The translations under genes and the position numbers were made by a program. A DNA stretch of 64,000 nt from G963662675 sp963676845 (GTDB lineage: Bacteria > Bacteroidota > Bacteroidia > Bacteroidales > Prolixibacteraceae). The notes under the pieces were generated by a model. That model was not told the origin of the DNA, ran no database searches, and saw only the letters and a list, made by a program, of their open reading frames with translations. The DNA is taken from the NCBI GenBank assembly GCA_963676845.2, contig CAXXKK010000015.1, forward strand, positions 1 to 64,000, given 5' to 3'. Below, in pieces: positions 53,849 to 62,891 of the stretch (position 1 is its first letter; every line of letters starts with the position of its first letter).

Positions 53849-54832
53849 TCAACGATTAACCAACTTTTGCATGTGCGCCTGATAGCGTGCACCTTGTACC
53901 TCTATTTTTGAAAGCGCTTCCTGAATCTGCTGAAGATCTTTCGCATTTAGAATAAGTTCTGCTGATCCAAGGTTTTCTTCTAGCCGATGCATTTTTGTTG
54001 TACCCGGTATCGGAACAATCCAAGGCTTTTGTGCAAGCAACCACGCCAATGCAATTTGTGCAGAAGTGGCGCCTTTTTCTTTAGCAATTTCGCCAAGCAA
54101 ATCAACCAAAGCCCGATTTGCTTTTCTGTTTTCTTCAGAAAAACGGGGAACAGTATTTCGAAAATCAGTTTTATCAAAACTGGTATTCGCATCAATTTTC
54201 CCGGTTAGAAATCCCTTCCCCAGTGGACTAAACGGAACAAAACCAATTCCTAACTCTTCAAGTGTCGGTAATATATCCTGCTCAGGCTCGCGCCACCAAA
54301 GTGAATACTCACTCTGCAAGGCCGTCACTGGTTGAACAGCGTTTGCTTTACGAATGGTTTGAGCGCCGGCTTCAGAAAGACCGAAGTATTTCACTTTCCC
54401 TTCCTGAATTAAATCCTTCACGGTTCCTGCCACATCTTCTATCGGAACATTGGAGTCGACACGGTGCTGGTAGAATAAATCAATAACATCGGTTTTCAAC
54501 AATCTCAATGATGTTTCTGCAACGGCTCGAATGGTTTCAGGTCGACTGTCTGTTCCTAATGCCGGATTGCCTTCTTTGAAACCAAATTTAGTGGCAATTA
54601 CAACTTCACTACGAAACGGTTTTAGTGCTTCTCCCAGCAACTCTTCGTTCGTATGAGGGCCGTAAGCTTCGGCAGTATCAAAAAATGTTACACCTTTTTC
54701 ATAAGCTGCACGAATCAGATTTATCGCTTCCTTCTTTTCCGCAGCAGGACCATATCCAAAACTCAGCCCCATACAACCAAGGCCAATCCCAGAAACTTCC
54801 AAACCACTTTTTCCTAATCTCCGCTTGTACAT
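53849..54832 (-). CDS. Aldo/keto reductase (cytosolic, AKR13-like)
   Basis: 327 residues from the ATG at 54830-54832, chosen because MYKRRLGKSGLEVSGIGLGCMGLS is the family N-terminus; an upstream ATG at 54862 would overlap the next gene's end. Tetrad present: TFFDTAEAYGPHTNEELLGEAL (aspartate, tyrosine), IATKFGF (lysine), YQHRVDSNVP (histidine), then GFVPFSPLGKGFL and IPGTTKMHRLEENL for the cofactor. No leader, so cytosolic; the near-identical layout to the Tat-like AKR suggests duplication of one gene with an added leader. NADPH-dependent reduction of aldehydes or ketones is the family role. Confidence 0.9.
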   Translation of the reverse strand: MYKRRLGKSGLEVSGIGLGCMGLSFGYGPAAEKKEAINLIRAAYEKGVTFFDTAEAYGPHTNEELLGEALKPFRSEVVIATKFGFKEGNPALGTDSRPETIRAVAETSLRLLKTDVIDLFYQHRVDSNVPIEDVAGTVKDLIQEGKVKYFGLSEAGAQTIRKANAVQPVTALQSEYSLWWREPEQDILPTLEELGIGFVPFSPLGKGFLTGKIDANTSFDKTDFRNTVPRFSEENRKANRALVDLLGEIAKEKGATSAQIALAWLLAQKPWIVPIPGTTKMHRLEENLGSAELILNAKDLQQIQEALSKIEVQGARYQAHMQKLVNR

Positions 54833-54851
54833 TTTTATATCTTTAAATAAT

Positions 54852-55703
54852 TTATAATTCAAGTTTTCTGCTACCCATCCATTTTATTATTTCAGGATCA
54901 CGGTGATCAAAAAAGCTACTGGATTTCATATCGAGCGTTGCGATGACTTCCATATCCTTCGCATTCAATTCAAAATCGAAAATCTCAAAGTTTTCCTTCA
55001 TCCTTTCCTTTTTCACTGTTTTCGGGATAGCAACGACTCCTCGTTGTGTAAGCCAGCGAAGTACAACCTGAGCAATAGTTTTTTTGTATTTGCTGCCGAT
55101 ATCGGCTAAAAGTTCATTTTGAAACAGATTATTCTTTCCTTCAGCAAAAGGTCCCCATGATTCTATTTGAACATTATTTTCAGTTAAGAACTTTTGGGTT
55201 TCTGTTTGTTGGTTAAATGGATGTGTTTCTATTTGATTGACCATTGGTGCAATTTCATTGAAAGTGATCATATCCATTACACGATCGGGTTGGAAATTGC
55301 TGACGCCTATGGCTCTTACTTTTCCTTCTTTATACAGATCTTGCATTGCCCTCCACGAACCATGGACATCGCCGTAAGGCTGATGAATCAGGTACAAGTC
55401 AAGGTAATCCAACTGTAGCTTTTTAAGCGATTTTTCAAATGACTTTTTAGTATTTTCATATCCGGTATCCTGTACCCAAAGTTTTGTGGTTATAAACAAA
55501 TCTTCTCTTGCCACACCACTATTCTTTATAGCATTTCCAACAGCAGTTTCATTCATATATGAAGCAGCTGTATCAATCAAACGATAACCGGTTTTAATAG
55601 CGTTTATTACACTATTTTCACACTCATTTAGATCTGCTATCTGAAATACTCCAAACCCAAGTATCGGCATTTCAACGCCATTATTCAGTGTTATCTTTTC
55701 CAT
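54852..55703 (-). CDS. Aldo/keto reductase (AKR5-like)
   Basis: 283 residues from the ATG at 55701-55703 (MEKITLNNGVEMPILGFGVF is the family start; the frame opens 6 codons earlier). Tetrad: RLIDTAASYMNETAVGNAI (aspartate and tyrosine), FITTKLWVQDTGY (lysine) and YLIHQPYGD (histidine), with IPKTVKKERMKENFEIFDF for NADPH. It belongs to the 2,5-diketo-D-gluconate-reductase-like group. It resembles the AKR at 61953-62801 outside the minus-strand cluster. Cytosolic. Substrate not inferable. Confidence 0.92.
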   Translation of the reverse strand: MEKITLNNGVEMPILGFGVFQIADLNECENSVINAIKTGYRLIDTAASYMNETAVGNAIKNSGVAREDLFITTKLWVQDTGYENTKKSFEKSLKKLQLDYLDLYLIHQPYGDVHGSWRAMQDLYKEGKVRAIGVSNFQPDRVMDMITFNEIAPMVNQIETHPFNQQTETQKFLTENNVQIESWGPFAEGKNNLFQNELLADIGSKYKKTIAQVVLRWLTQRGVVAIPKTVKKERMKENFEIFDFELNAKDMEVIATLDMKSSSFFDHRDPEIIKWMGSRKLEL

Positions 55704-55734
55704 TTTATTATTTATATCCAATTTATTAATACTA

Positions 55735-56841
55735 TTAGTCGAGATTTTTCTCAGCCAACCATTCTGACATTAAATCGGCGATCTCAATGTTATTCAAATC
55801 TGAAAACGGGAAGTGAGTGTTACCATATATTCCTATTTCAGGAAGGTGTATAACGGTTACATCACCACCATGTTTATTCACAACATCCATCCATAATCTT
55901 GCCATTTCAAGACGAGCACGCCATCCATCTTCACCTGGATTAGCAACAGGCTCATCCGGGATAAAATCACCATAATAAATTACGATTGGGATTTGTGTAA
56001 GCTTCATGAAATCGTCCATCGATATTTCAACAGGAACAAGCTCTCCTCCAACCATTGGAATTGGGTCTGGCGCCTCTCCTTCCGGAAAAACAAAGCCACT
56101 TCCAGGCTCATAAGAAACTATGGCCTTAATCTTAGAGTTCTTTATTGCAGTTGGCCACCCCATGCCACCTGAATGCGAATGTGTCACTAAAACACCATCA
56201 CCAATCTTATCGAATAGTGCAGAGATAGCATCTGTATTTACATCATAGTCAATTGATCCAATGTTAGGAACCATCTGACGGAAATATTGATTTAGCGTCT
56301 CAGGGTCTTTAGCAAATTGCACACCTTCAAAATAATCGGGCCAAATACCTACACGGAATGTACCAAACCACCCTTGTTCATCAGGAATAGGAGACACAGT
56401 ACTTTCTTCCATACTTCGGCTTGCATTACCCCTACGTGGTTGGTCGATTAAGTAAACCGGGAATTTCCTGCGTAAAAAGATATTTTGAAATCCTTCCCTA
56501 CCATCAGGTGTTGTTTCCCATGTTTTTGAAAACTGACCAATACCATGCCACATCACTAATGGGTATTTGCGAGCTTCGGCAGGCACCTGATAAAATACAT
56601 AGGCATGATCTCCGTGAAAAGTCTGCCCTTCAGGAGTTTGATTATATGGATCAAAAGTCCCGGGATTTGTAACTACAGTTCCACCAACAGCAAAACTTCC
56701 TTGTTCCTTAATTATTAACAGATTGTCTTGTGAAGGACTTTCCGGTGGTGTGCTGCATGAGAAAAGACTCACGGCCAGTACAATCAGTAAGGTATTTATA
56801 ACTGTTGTAAGTTTTCTAAAACCGAAGTGAGTAGTATTCAT
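55735..56841 (-). CDS. Alpha/beta hydrolase, predicted lipoprotein
   Basis: The frame opens at an ATG at 56880, but the ATG at 56839-56841 (residue 14 of that frame) gives a standard lipoprotein leader, MNTTHFGFRKLTTVINTLLI... ending LAVSLFSC, and is taken here (about 368 aa). The catalytic domain has WHGIGQFSKTWETTPDGREGFQ (oxyanion), THSHSGGMGWPT (nucleophile elbow HSHSGG), and a C-terminal HLPEIGIYGNTHFPFSD (histidine). This pattern, with YLIDQPRRGNASRS, resembles esterases of the alpha/beta-hydrolase family seen near AKR genes. Substrate unknown. First hydrolase after the DUF5916 gene. Confidence 0.82.
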   Translation of the reverse strand: MNTTHFGFRKLTTVINTLLIVLAVSLFSCSTPPESPSQDNLLIIKEQGSFAVGGTVVTNPGTFDPYNQTPEGQTFHGDHAYVFYQVPAEARKYPLVMWHGIGQFSKTWETTPDGREGFQNIFLRRKFPVYLIDQPRRGNASRSMEESTVSPIPDEQGWFGTFRVGIWPDYFEGVQFAKDPETLNQYFRQMVPNIGSIDYDVNTDAISALFDKIGDGVLVTHSHSGGMGWPTAIKNSKIKAIVSYEPGSGFVFPEGEAPDPIPMVGGELVPVEISMDDFMKLTQIPIVIYYGDFIPDEPVANPGEDGWRARLEMARLWMDVVNKHGGDVTVIHLPEIGIYGNTHFPFSDLNNIEIADLMSEWLAEKNLD

Positions 56842-56925
56842 TAAGGACTCATCTTTGTAATTTTTATTTATCATTTTCATATCGTTATGTGTTTTTATAT
56901 AGATTTTTCTACGAGATAAACAGTA

Positions 56926-59127
56926 TTAAATGTTCAACCAATACGTTAATTTCAGGTTGATTGAACGAAACTTAGGAGTCAGGTTGTCAGTGGTATAATT
57001 GTCGTTATACACAAGATATAAGTCAGACAAAGGAGCATAACGCCATTGCAAACGAGAGTTTATACCCAGATTGTCACGCTGATTACTGTATTGTACCAAT
57101 GTTGACCAGAACAGAGACTTACTGAAGGTAACATCTACTTGTGGGCTAATTAACCAGTAGTTGGCATCCGAATATGGATTTGGCAGGCGAATGCCATCGT
57201 AATTCACGGCAAGCGTAAATAGCACCCAAGGCTGAAACCTCATTGTAAGTTCACTATCCAAAGAATAAATATTACCATTGTAGAATTCACCAACAGTACT
57301 TCTGGCAAAAACAGAAAGCTGTTTGGCTCGGTTTGATTGATAAGAAGCTACAAACTGACTGAAGCTATATCCTTTATTCCCGGGAAGAGCTGTTCCACCA
57401 ACAGTTCTTGTCGGGTCAAAGTCATCGGACAAAAAGATGTATTGATTCTGAAGTTCAAGCTCCAGGGTTGATTGATTTTTAAACTCCGCATCCCATGTTA
57501 AACCAATTTGATGATCCGTTCTTTTAAAGTCCTGATAAGGATTCCAATAAAATGAAGTAGAAGGTTGAATGCGGTGAGTAGTCATACTACTGTTCTGTGG
57601 GTAAAACTTAAACATCACACTGTTGTTCGCCTTCACATAACCTGTACGTGGAATAAAACCAAGATCTGAGCGGAAATCTCTGTCCACATAAACCATGTCG
57701 GTAGTAAAGCTAAATTTCCTTTTATTGTAAGTGGTTGTTGCCTGTGTAGAGAAGTTTCCTTTTGTATCTTCCGGCTCAAGGGATTTATGCAAGTAAAATT
57801 TACCTACCCATGAGTTATCGGCTGATGCCAGGTTGTAATCAACACCCAAAGCCCGGCTATACTTGTCATTATTAGCCAGAAAATCATAATCCTTAAACGA
57901 TTCCCTGTTCACCATGAAGAATCCAATACTAGATCTGGAGAAAACCCTTTTCTGCACAGCCAGCATCGTATTGTTATTTGAAGCAATTTCATTGTCAATA
58001 TCCTCAGCCGTTTGCATATTCAGGAAACCTAGGCGCCAGTCTTCACCAACTTTTCCACTTAAGCGAACACCTCCGATGATGTTACTGGTCAAGCCGATTC
58101 TTCGTGAAAAGAAAGGCCTTGCATCTCCGGAACTTCCAAAATTTGAGAACAGGTCACTGTTATCCATGAAAAACTGGCGTCTTTCAGGCAAATAGACTTC
58201 AAAACGGGTAAGGTTCGTAAATATCCCATCCACTTCTACATTTGAGAAATCCGGGTTAACAGTAATGTCCAGGTTCATACTGTTACCTATTGCAACCTTT
58301 GCATCACCTCCAACCTTAAAGCTATTTTCAGTTATTCCGCGTGTGAAATCTTTCTGTGTTAATGCATTAATATAGGGTATAACGGCAATAGGAGTTCGCG
58401 ATTTTTCCAATGGCTTTTCAAACACCATTTCGCCCATAAAGGCAAGACTTGATAATTGCTGATTTTGTGGTACATGTGCCCAGGCAGTTTGCTCGTTGTT
58501 TTGAATATCCCAGCGGTAGCACTGCATTCGCCACTGGGTTTCACCTTCTTTAAATTTGAATGAATTGAACGGGATTGCAAACTCCAGAATATAAGAATCA
58601 TCATTCATCGTGTTCTCTGCAAACCATTTAATATCCCATGAGATATTCAACATTGTTCCACCACCGGAGACCAATGCTTCGCGTTGAACCCCATAAGCAG
58701 TTGCCCCAAATAGAAAAGCATTGCTACCATCTTTAAATGTGTCGAACATCAGGGTAACGTTGTCATTCCCTCTGGAACTATAATCACGCCTTAAGGATGT
58801 TGCCACGTATTTTCTTTCGGGAATACTTGCTTTTATTCCGACATACAACATATCGTCGTTGTAAAGCATCCTTGTTTCTGTTGGGTTTTGTGCCAGAATT
58901 GAATCAGAGGGAAAGAACTGCCAGAATTCATCTGTTTGGCTTGCAGTTTCCCAAATTGCTTCATCCATTACCCCATCAATATTGATCTCTTCATCAATGT
59001 ATCTCACCATTATTTTCCTATCCTCTTCCTGTGCATTAACAGCTAGTGTAAACAGAAATACACTCATAAAAAAGAGATTTAATCCTTTAGCTCTCAACTT
59101 CAATCCTAATCCATCCATATGTAACAT
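56926..59127 (-). CDS. DUF5916 protein: CBM9-like N-domain and outer-membrane beta-barrel
   Basis: 733 residues with a signal peptide (ending in AVNAQ, about residue 32; MDGLGLKLRAKGLNLFFMS is an alternative start). The N-terminal domain (about 40-210) is CBM9-like: INIDGVMDEAIWETASQTDEFWQFFPSDS. The rest is a large DUF5916 barrel with repeated strands ending in aromatics (RPFFSRRIGLTSNIIGG, FYWNPYQDF, NLKLTYWLNI as the closing strand). DUF5916 proteins are outer-membrane and probably transport or bind carbohydrate-related ligands. It is first in the minus-strand cluster, behind a TACATTTG box and divergent from an AraC gene, so it likely defines the operon start. Confidence 0.86.
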   Translation of the reverse strand: MLHMDGLGLKLRAKGLNLFFMSVFLFTLAVNAQEEDRKIMVRYIDEEINIDGVMDEAIWETASQTDEFWQFFPSDSILAQNPTETRMLYNDDMLYVGIKASIPERKYVATSLRRDYSSRGNDNVTLMFDTFKDGSNAFLFGATAYGVQREALVSGGGTMLNISWDIKWFAENTMNDDSYILEFAIPFNSFKFKEGETQWRMQCYRWDIQNNEQTAWAHVPQNQQLSSLAFMGEMVFEKPLEKSRTPIAVIPYINALTQKDFTRGITENSFKVGGDAKVAIGNSMNLDITVNPDFSNVEVDGIFTNLTRFEVYLPERRQFFMDNSDLFSNFGSSGDARPFFSRRIGLTSNIIGGVRLSGKVGEDWRLGFLNMQTAEDIDNEIASNNNTMLAVQKRVFSRSSIGFFMVNRESFKDYDFLANNDKYSRALGVDYNLASADNSWVGKFYLHKSLEPEDTKGNFSTQATTTYNKRKFSFTTDMVYVDRDFRSDLGFIPRTGYVKANNSVMFKFYPQNSSMTTHRIQPSTSFYWNPYQDFKRTDHQIGLTWDAEFKNQSTLELELQNQYIFLSDDFDPTRTVGGTALPGNKGYSFSQFVASYQSNRAKQLSVFARSTVGEFYNGNIYSLDSELTMRFQPWVLFTLAVNYDGIRLPNPYSDANYWLISPQVDVTFSKSLFWSTLVQYSNQRDNLGINSRLQWRYAPLSDLYLVYNDNYTTDNLTPKFRSINLKLTYWLNI

Positions 59128-59162
59128 TTTTAGTTTTCCGTTTCCTTATTTTTCCCACAATA

Positions 59163-59170
59163 CAAATGTA
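59163..59170 (-). promoter_or_regulatory. Probable -7 element of the 44-59 kb cluster
   Basis: TACATTTG on the minus strand, matching TAnnTTTG, 35 nt before the DUF5916 start. No clear -33. Confidence 0.45.
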
Positions 59171-59267
59171 AGTACCTGCACTGTAGTTATTTGTATATAA
59201 AATACGGTTTTGTGTACCATTTTAACTGAATTTGAATCATTGTTGTATTTGGCGTTATAAGAATGTT

Positions 59268-59275
59268 TAAATTTG
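59268..59275 (+). promoter_or_regulatory. Probable -7 element of the first AraC gene
   Basis: TAAATTTG, matching TAnnTTTG, 31 nt before the ATG at 59307; a TTG at 59243-59245 (22-nt spacing) is a weak -33. Confidence 0.45.
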
Positions 59276-59306
59276 CTTTCATGAATTAATAAATAACATC
59301 CTGTAT

Positions 59307-60194
59307 ATGAATAGATTTAACACAATAACAGAATACAATGCTTTTAATAATACGGAAACATTGCACCCTTTGGTTAGTGTAATTGATTTCTCAAAAGCTG
59401 ATCCAAGAAGATTAGCCAGAACCTATTTTGATTTCTATTTAGTTTTACTGAAAGATGTAAATTGTGGGGATCTTAGGTATGGGAAAAATACTTACGATTA
59501 TCAGGAAGGTACATTGATATTTATTGCTCCGGGACAAATTCTTGAAGTAGAACCGAGTGAAGAATTATACCAACCCAAAGGACATGGAGTCGTTTTTCAT
59601 CAAGATTTATTAATGGGAACAGCATTAGGTCGTCAAATAAATGACTATTCATTCTTTAGTTATAATGTAAACGAAGCCCTTCATATATCAGACCGTGAGA
59701 GACAAATTATAATGGATTGTTTTACAGAAATTAGCTATGAACTGGAACATGCAGTTGACAAGCACAGTAAAAAATTGATTACATCTAATATTGAAGTATT
59801 ATTGAACTACTGTGACCGCTTTTACGACCGTCAGTTTATTACCAGGGATAATGTAAACAGGGGTATTCTGGAGAAGTTTGAAGAGAAATTAAACAATTAT
59901 TACTTATCAGAAAAACCTCAAACAATTGGCATACCATCTGTTGCCTATTTTGCTGATGAGGTCAATTTATCTGCTAATTATTTTGGCGATTTAGTTAAAA
60001 AAGAAACCGGAAAATCAGCAAAAGAATATATTCAAAATAAAATTATAGAGATCGCAAAGACCAAAATTTTCGACACAAATAAAACAGCCAGTGAAATTGC
60101 CAGTGAATTAGGATTTAAATATTCACAGCACTTTAGCCGCATGTTTAAAAACGAAACGGGATATACACCAAATGAATATAGGAATTTGAATTGA
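59307..60194 (+). CDS. AraC-family transcriptional regulator 1
   Basis: 295 residues. N-terminal part is a small cupin-like sensor domain (YLVLLKDVNCGDLRYGKNTYDYQEGTLIFIAPGQ, about 47-80); the C-terminal 100 residues hold the two AraC helix-turn-helix motifs (ADEVNLSANYFGDLVKKETGKSAKEYI and TASEIASELGFKYSQHFSRMFKNETGYTPNEYRN). It is divergent from the DUF5916 gene with about 180 nt between, so it is the prime candidate to control the AKR/hydrolase cluster; this is inference from layout. The inducer is unknown. Confidence 0.9.
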   Translation: MNRFNTITEYNAFNNTETLHPLVSVIDFSKADPRRLARTYFDFYLVLLKDVNCGDLRYGKNTYDYQEGTLIFIAPGQILEVEPSEELYQPKGHGVVFHQDLLMGTALGRQINDYSFFSYNVNEALHISDRERQIIMDCFTEISYELEHAVDKHSKKLITSNIEVLLNYCDRFYDRQFITRDNVNRGILEKFEEKLNNYYLSEKPQTIGIPSVAYFADEVNLSANYFGDLVKKETGKSAKEYIQNKIIEIAKTKIFDTNKTASEIASELGFKYSQHFSRMFKNETGYTPNEYRNLN

Positions 60195-60240
60195 TCAATA
60201 ACTGTATTAGAAAATGGGAAGTGGGTAAATATTTAAAAAA

Positions 60241-60285
60241 TCTGAAAGGCAATTTTCCCCAAATAACCTTTCAGATTTATATTTG
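60241..60285 (+). terminator. Hairpin terminator of the first AraC gene
   Basis: A perfect 9-bp inverted repeat, TCTGAAAGG (60241-60249) with CCTTTCAGA (60267-60275), then TTTATATTTG. The tail contains TATATTTG (60278-60285), which also matches a -7 box, but no gene start follows it at a sensible distance. Confidence 0.55.
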
Positions 60286-60423
60286 CAGACTTGTATTTAG
60301 AAAGTCAAGACACTTGTATCGTTAACCTTTAAAGCATTGCTTAGCGATGATCCTGCTACACCTACATTAATGTCTAAGTTTTTCCATATCTAACATTTAA
60401 TTACGATTGCAGTTTTTTGTATT
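60286..60423. other. Intergenic stretch between the AraC genes with no gene seen
   Basis: Part of the 319-nt gap between the two AraC genes (60195-60513). No coding frame beyond a few codons. The gap also holds the hairpin at 60241-60285 and the direct repeats at 60424-60463. Confidence 0.5.
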
Positions 60424-60463
60424 AAAGACGTTTGAGAAAATAATAAAAGACGTTTAAGAAAAT
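60424..60463 (+). promoter_or_regulatory. Two direct repeats, candidate AraC-type binding sites
   Basis: AAAGACGTTTGAGAAAAT (60424-60441) and AAAGACGTTTAAGAAAAT (60446-60463): 17 of 18 bases match, start-to-start distance 22 nt (about two helical turns), ending 20 nt before the TAATTTTG box (60484-60491). Direct repeats at about two turns next to the promoter are typical AraC/XylS-family binding sites. Confidence 0.6.
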
Positions 60464-60483
60464 GATTATTGGAGTCAAGTCCC

Positions 60484-60491
60484 TAATTTTG
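60484..60491 (+). promoter_or_regulatory. Probable -7 element of the second AraC gene
   Basis: TAATTTTG, matching TAnnTTTG, 22 nt before the ATG at 60514. Confidence 0.5.
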
Positions 60492-60513
60492 CTTTATAAT
60501 TTTTAATTGAATT

Positions 60514-61344
60514 ATGAGCGAATTGAATAAAGTAATCAGACGGAATTTTAAAAATACATTCTTTTTATGCGAAGTTCATGAAGATAAATTTTGCACTGAA
60601 AATGTATTAAACCATATGCTGGTGTTTGTTCAGAGTGGAAAAATGGAACTACAAACGGAAAAGCGAAACATACATCTTCAAACAGGAGAAGCAGTCTTTA
60701 TAAAGAAAAATATTAATGTTGGTGAGGTAAAACAACCTTCAAAAGATGGTACGCCGTTTCGCGGATATTTTATTCATTTCACTTCTAAATTTTTGCATAA
60801 AGTAATATCCGAAATTCCAGTTGAATTAAGTAATTCTGAGAAAAACAGTGCTTCAATTCCAGATCAATTGATGTTACCTAAAAATAAATTCCTAAAAGAA
60901 CTTTTTGATAGTGTTATGCTCTATTTTAATGAGGACTCAATTATTTCCGAGCAATTGTTGCATAACAAGCTAACAGAAGCATTATTGCTTTTACTTCAAA
61001 TAGAACCTGATTTAGCAAGCGTATTATTTGATTTTAAAGCTCCTTATCGCATAGATTTAGAAGCATTTATGGAATCGAATTTTAAAAAAGAACTCACTAT
61101 TGAACAATTCGCACATTTTTCTGGTCGTAGCCTGACTCCTTTTAAAAAAGAGTTCTTTGAGATATTTCATGAGACACCAAGCCGATGGATTGTCAGACGA
61201 AGATTGCATGAAGCCAAAAAACTGATTTTAGAAAATATTAAACCGGCTGATATATACCTGAATGTAGGATTTAAAAATTTGACGCATTTCCATACTGCAT
61301 TCAAAAAAGAGTTTGGGGTTTCTCCTTCAAATTTTGAACAATAA
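60514..61344 (+). CDS. AraC-family transcriptional regulator 2
   Basis: 276 residues. N-terminal sensor domain of cupin type (MLVFVQSGKMELQTEKRNIHLQTGEAVFIKKN, about 32-63). The C-terminal AraC domain has the recognition region KELTIEQFAHFSGRSLTPFKKEFFEIFHETPSRWIVRRRL and a second HTH, LNVGFKNLTHFHTAFKKEFGVSPSNF. This differs from AraC 1 in both domains, so they likely read different signals. Two direct repeats upstream are candidate binding sites, perhaps for autoregulation. The O-acetyltransferase and AKR genes follow on the same strand (37 nt gap, then overlap) and are probably co-regulated. Confidence 0.9.
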   Translation: MSELNKVIRRNFKNTFFLCEVHEDKFCTENVLNHMLVFVQSGKMELQTEKRNIHLQTGEAVFIKKNINVGEVKQPSKDGTPFRGYFIHFTSKFLHKVISEIPVELSNSEKNSASIPDQLMLPKNKFLKELFDSVMLYFNEDSIISEQLLHNKLTEALLLLLQIEPDLASVLFDFKAPYRIDLEAFMESNFKKELTIEQFAHFSGRSLTPFKKEFFEIFHETPSRWIVRRRLHEAKKLILENIKPADIYLNVGFKNLTHFHTAFKKEFGVSPSNFEQ

Positions 61345-61381
61345 ATTTCAAAATTAAGTCCATATTTAATTTCATAGAAAC

Positions 61382-61945
61382 ATGATGACAGAATTTGAAA
61401 AACTTAATGGGGGAGAATATTATTTAATGAGTGATAGCGAGATTAGTCAGATGCAAAACAAAGCTATTGAACAGTGTCAGCTTTTCAATTCACTATCAAT
61501 TGGAGAAACCGAGGAACGAGATAAAGTAATAAATAAACTATTGGGTTCAGTAGGCAAAAATCCAAGTATCAAGCCCGGATTTCTTTGTGATATGGGTTTT
61601 AATATACATGTTGGAGATAACTTTCTGACAAATTACAATGTGACAATTCTCGATATGGCAACTGTAACCATTGGCAACAATGTTTGGTTGGGTCCCAATG
61701 TAGGTATTTATGCGGTTGCACACCCAATGGAAGCAGTTGGACGTGAAAAAAGATTAGGAATTGCCAAACCAATACGTATTGGTGATAACGTTTGGATTGG
61801 TGGAAATTCAGTTGTTGTAATGGGTGTTTCCATTGGCAAAAACGCTGTAATTGGAGCAGGTTCAGTTGTCACAAAAGATATTCCTGATAATGCTTTGGTT
61901 GCTGGTAATCCTGCCCGAATTATTAGATACATAACAAATGAATAA
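61382..61945 (+). CDS. Sugar O-acetyltransferase (LacA/Maa, hexapeptide-repeat family)
   Basis: 187 residues. N-terminal Mac domain (TEFEKLNGGEYYLMSDSEISQMQNKAIEQCQLFN) followed by left-handed beta-helix hexapeptide repeats (VTIGNNVWLGPNVGIYAVAHPMEAVGRE, IRIGDNVWIGGNSVVVMGVSIGKNAVIGAGSVV). The catalytic histidine is in AVAHPME. The family transfers acetyl from acetyl-CoA to a sugar (maltose, galactoside). Placed between AraC 2 and an AKR, which its last 8 bp overlap if the AKR starts at 61938. An acetylation step paired with the cluster's esterases is suggestive. Confidence 0.92.
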   Translation: MMTEFEKLNGGEYYLMSDSEISQMQNKAIEQCQLFNSLSIGETEERDKVINKLLGSVGKNPSIKPGFLCDMGFNIHVGDNFLTNYNVTILDMATVTIGNNVWLGPNVGIYAVAHPMEAVGREKRLGIAKPIRIGDNVWIGGNSVVVMGVSIGKNAVIGAGSVVTKDIPDNALVAGNPARIIRYITNE

Positions 61946-61952
61946 AATAGGT

Positions 61953-62801
61953 ATGACTATGAATCAAAATTTTAAACTAAATAACGGTATAGAAATTCCT
62001 TCAATTGGGTTAGGAACCTGGCAAACACCTGATGGAGAAACCGCTATTAATTCAATAAAAGTTGCAGTAAATGCAGGTTACAGGCATGTCGATACAGCAG
62101 CCGTTTATGCAAATGAAAAAAGTCTTGGAGATGGAATAAAAGCCTGTGGTGTTGACCGTAAAGAACTGTTTGTTACAAGTAAGTTATGGAATACTGAGCG
62201 AGGTTATGGTAAAACATTAAAGGCATTTGAAAAAACCTTAAACGATTTACAACTTGATTATCTTGATTTATATCTTATTCATTGGCCTGCCGCTTCTCAT
62301 CAATTTGATAATTGGGAACAAATCAATTCTGATACATGGCGTGCCATGGAAGAACTTTACAAAGAAGGTAAAATTAAAGCAATCGGTTTAAGTAATTTTC
62401 ATCAGCATCATCTTGAGCCATTAATGGAAAATGCAGAAATTATGCCTGCTGTCAATCAAATTGAATATCATCCCGGATTTACACAAAGTTCTTGTGTGGA
62501 ATTTTGCAAGGCAAATGATATTTTGGTCGAAGCATGGAGCCCGCTTGGAACGGGGAATGTCCTAAATAATGAAACATTAAAGAAAATAGCTTCCAGGTAT
62601 CAAAAATCAGTAGCTCAGATTTGTATTCGTTGGGTATTGCAGAATGGTTTATTGCCGTTGCCAAAATCCATAACTCCCAGTCGAATCGAAGAAAACTTCG
62701 ATGTTTTCGATTTCGAAATATCGAAAGAAGATATACAGGTGATAGATAATATTGAATTTTGCGGAGGGCTGGCATTAAATCCCGACACGATTAATGAGTA
62801 G
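61953..62801 (+). CDS. Aldo/keto reductase (AKR5-like)
   Basis: About 282 residues; starts possible at 61938 (overlap of 8 bp with the acetyltransferase), 61953 and 61959, the last two giving the family-typical short lead before FKLNNGIEIPSIGLGTWQ. Tetrad: RHVDTAAVYANEKSLGDGI, FVTSKLWNTERGY, DLYLIHWPAAS. NADPH motif LPKSITPSRIEENFDVFDF. It resembles the AKR at 54852-55703. Probably cytosolic. It is in the AraC 2 unit, with about 240 nt to the next hairpin. Confidence 0.9.
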   Translation: MTMNQNFKLNNGIEIPSIGLGTWQTPDGETAINSIKVAVNAGYRHVDTAAVYANEKSLGDGIKACGVDRKELFVTSKLWNTERGYGKTLKAFEKTLNDLQLDYLDLYLIHWPAASHQFDNWEQINSDTWRAMEELYKEGKIKAIGLSNFHQHHLEPLMENAEIMPAVNQIEYHPGFTQSSCVEFCKANDILVEAWSPLGTGNVLNNETLKKIASRYQKSVAQICIRWVLQNGLLPLPKSITPSRIEENFDVFDFEISKEDIQVIDNIEFCGGLALNPDTINE

Positions 62802-62891
62802 GTTGATGCAAAATAAATTAGATAATTATAAAATTGCTCAGGCTATATAAAAAAGCAGATGTAAAAGCTGGGCAAAAATTGTACTATTCTG

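Noticed and set aside
60424..60463. CRISPR array
   Set aside because: Only two repeats with a 4-nt gap, next to a promoter; there is no array of spacers and no cas gene in the window.
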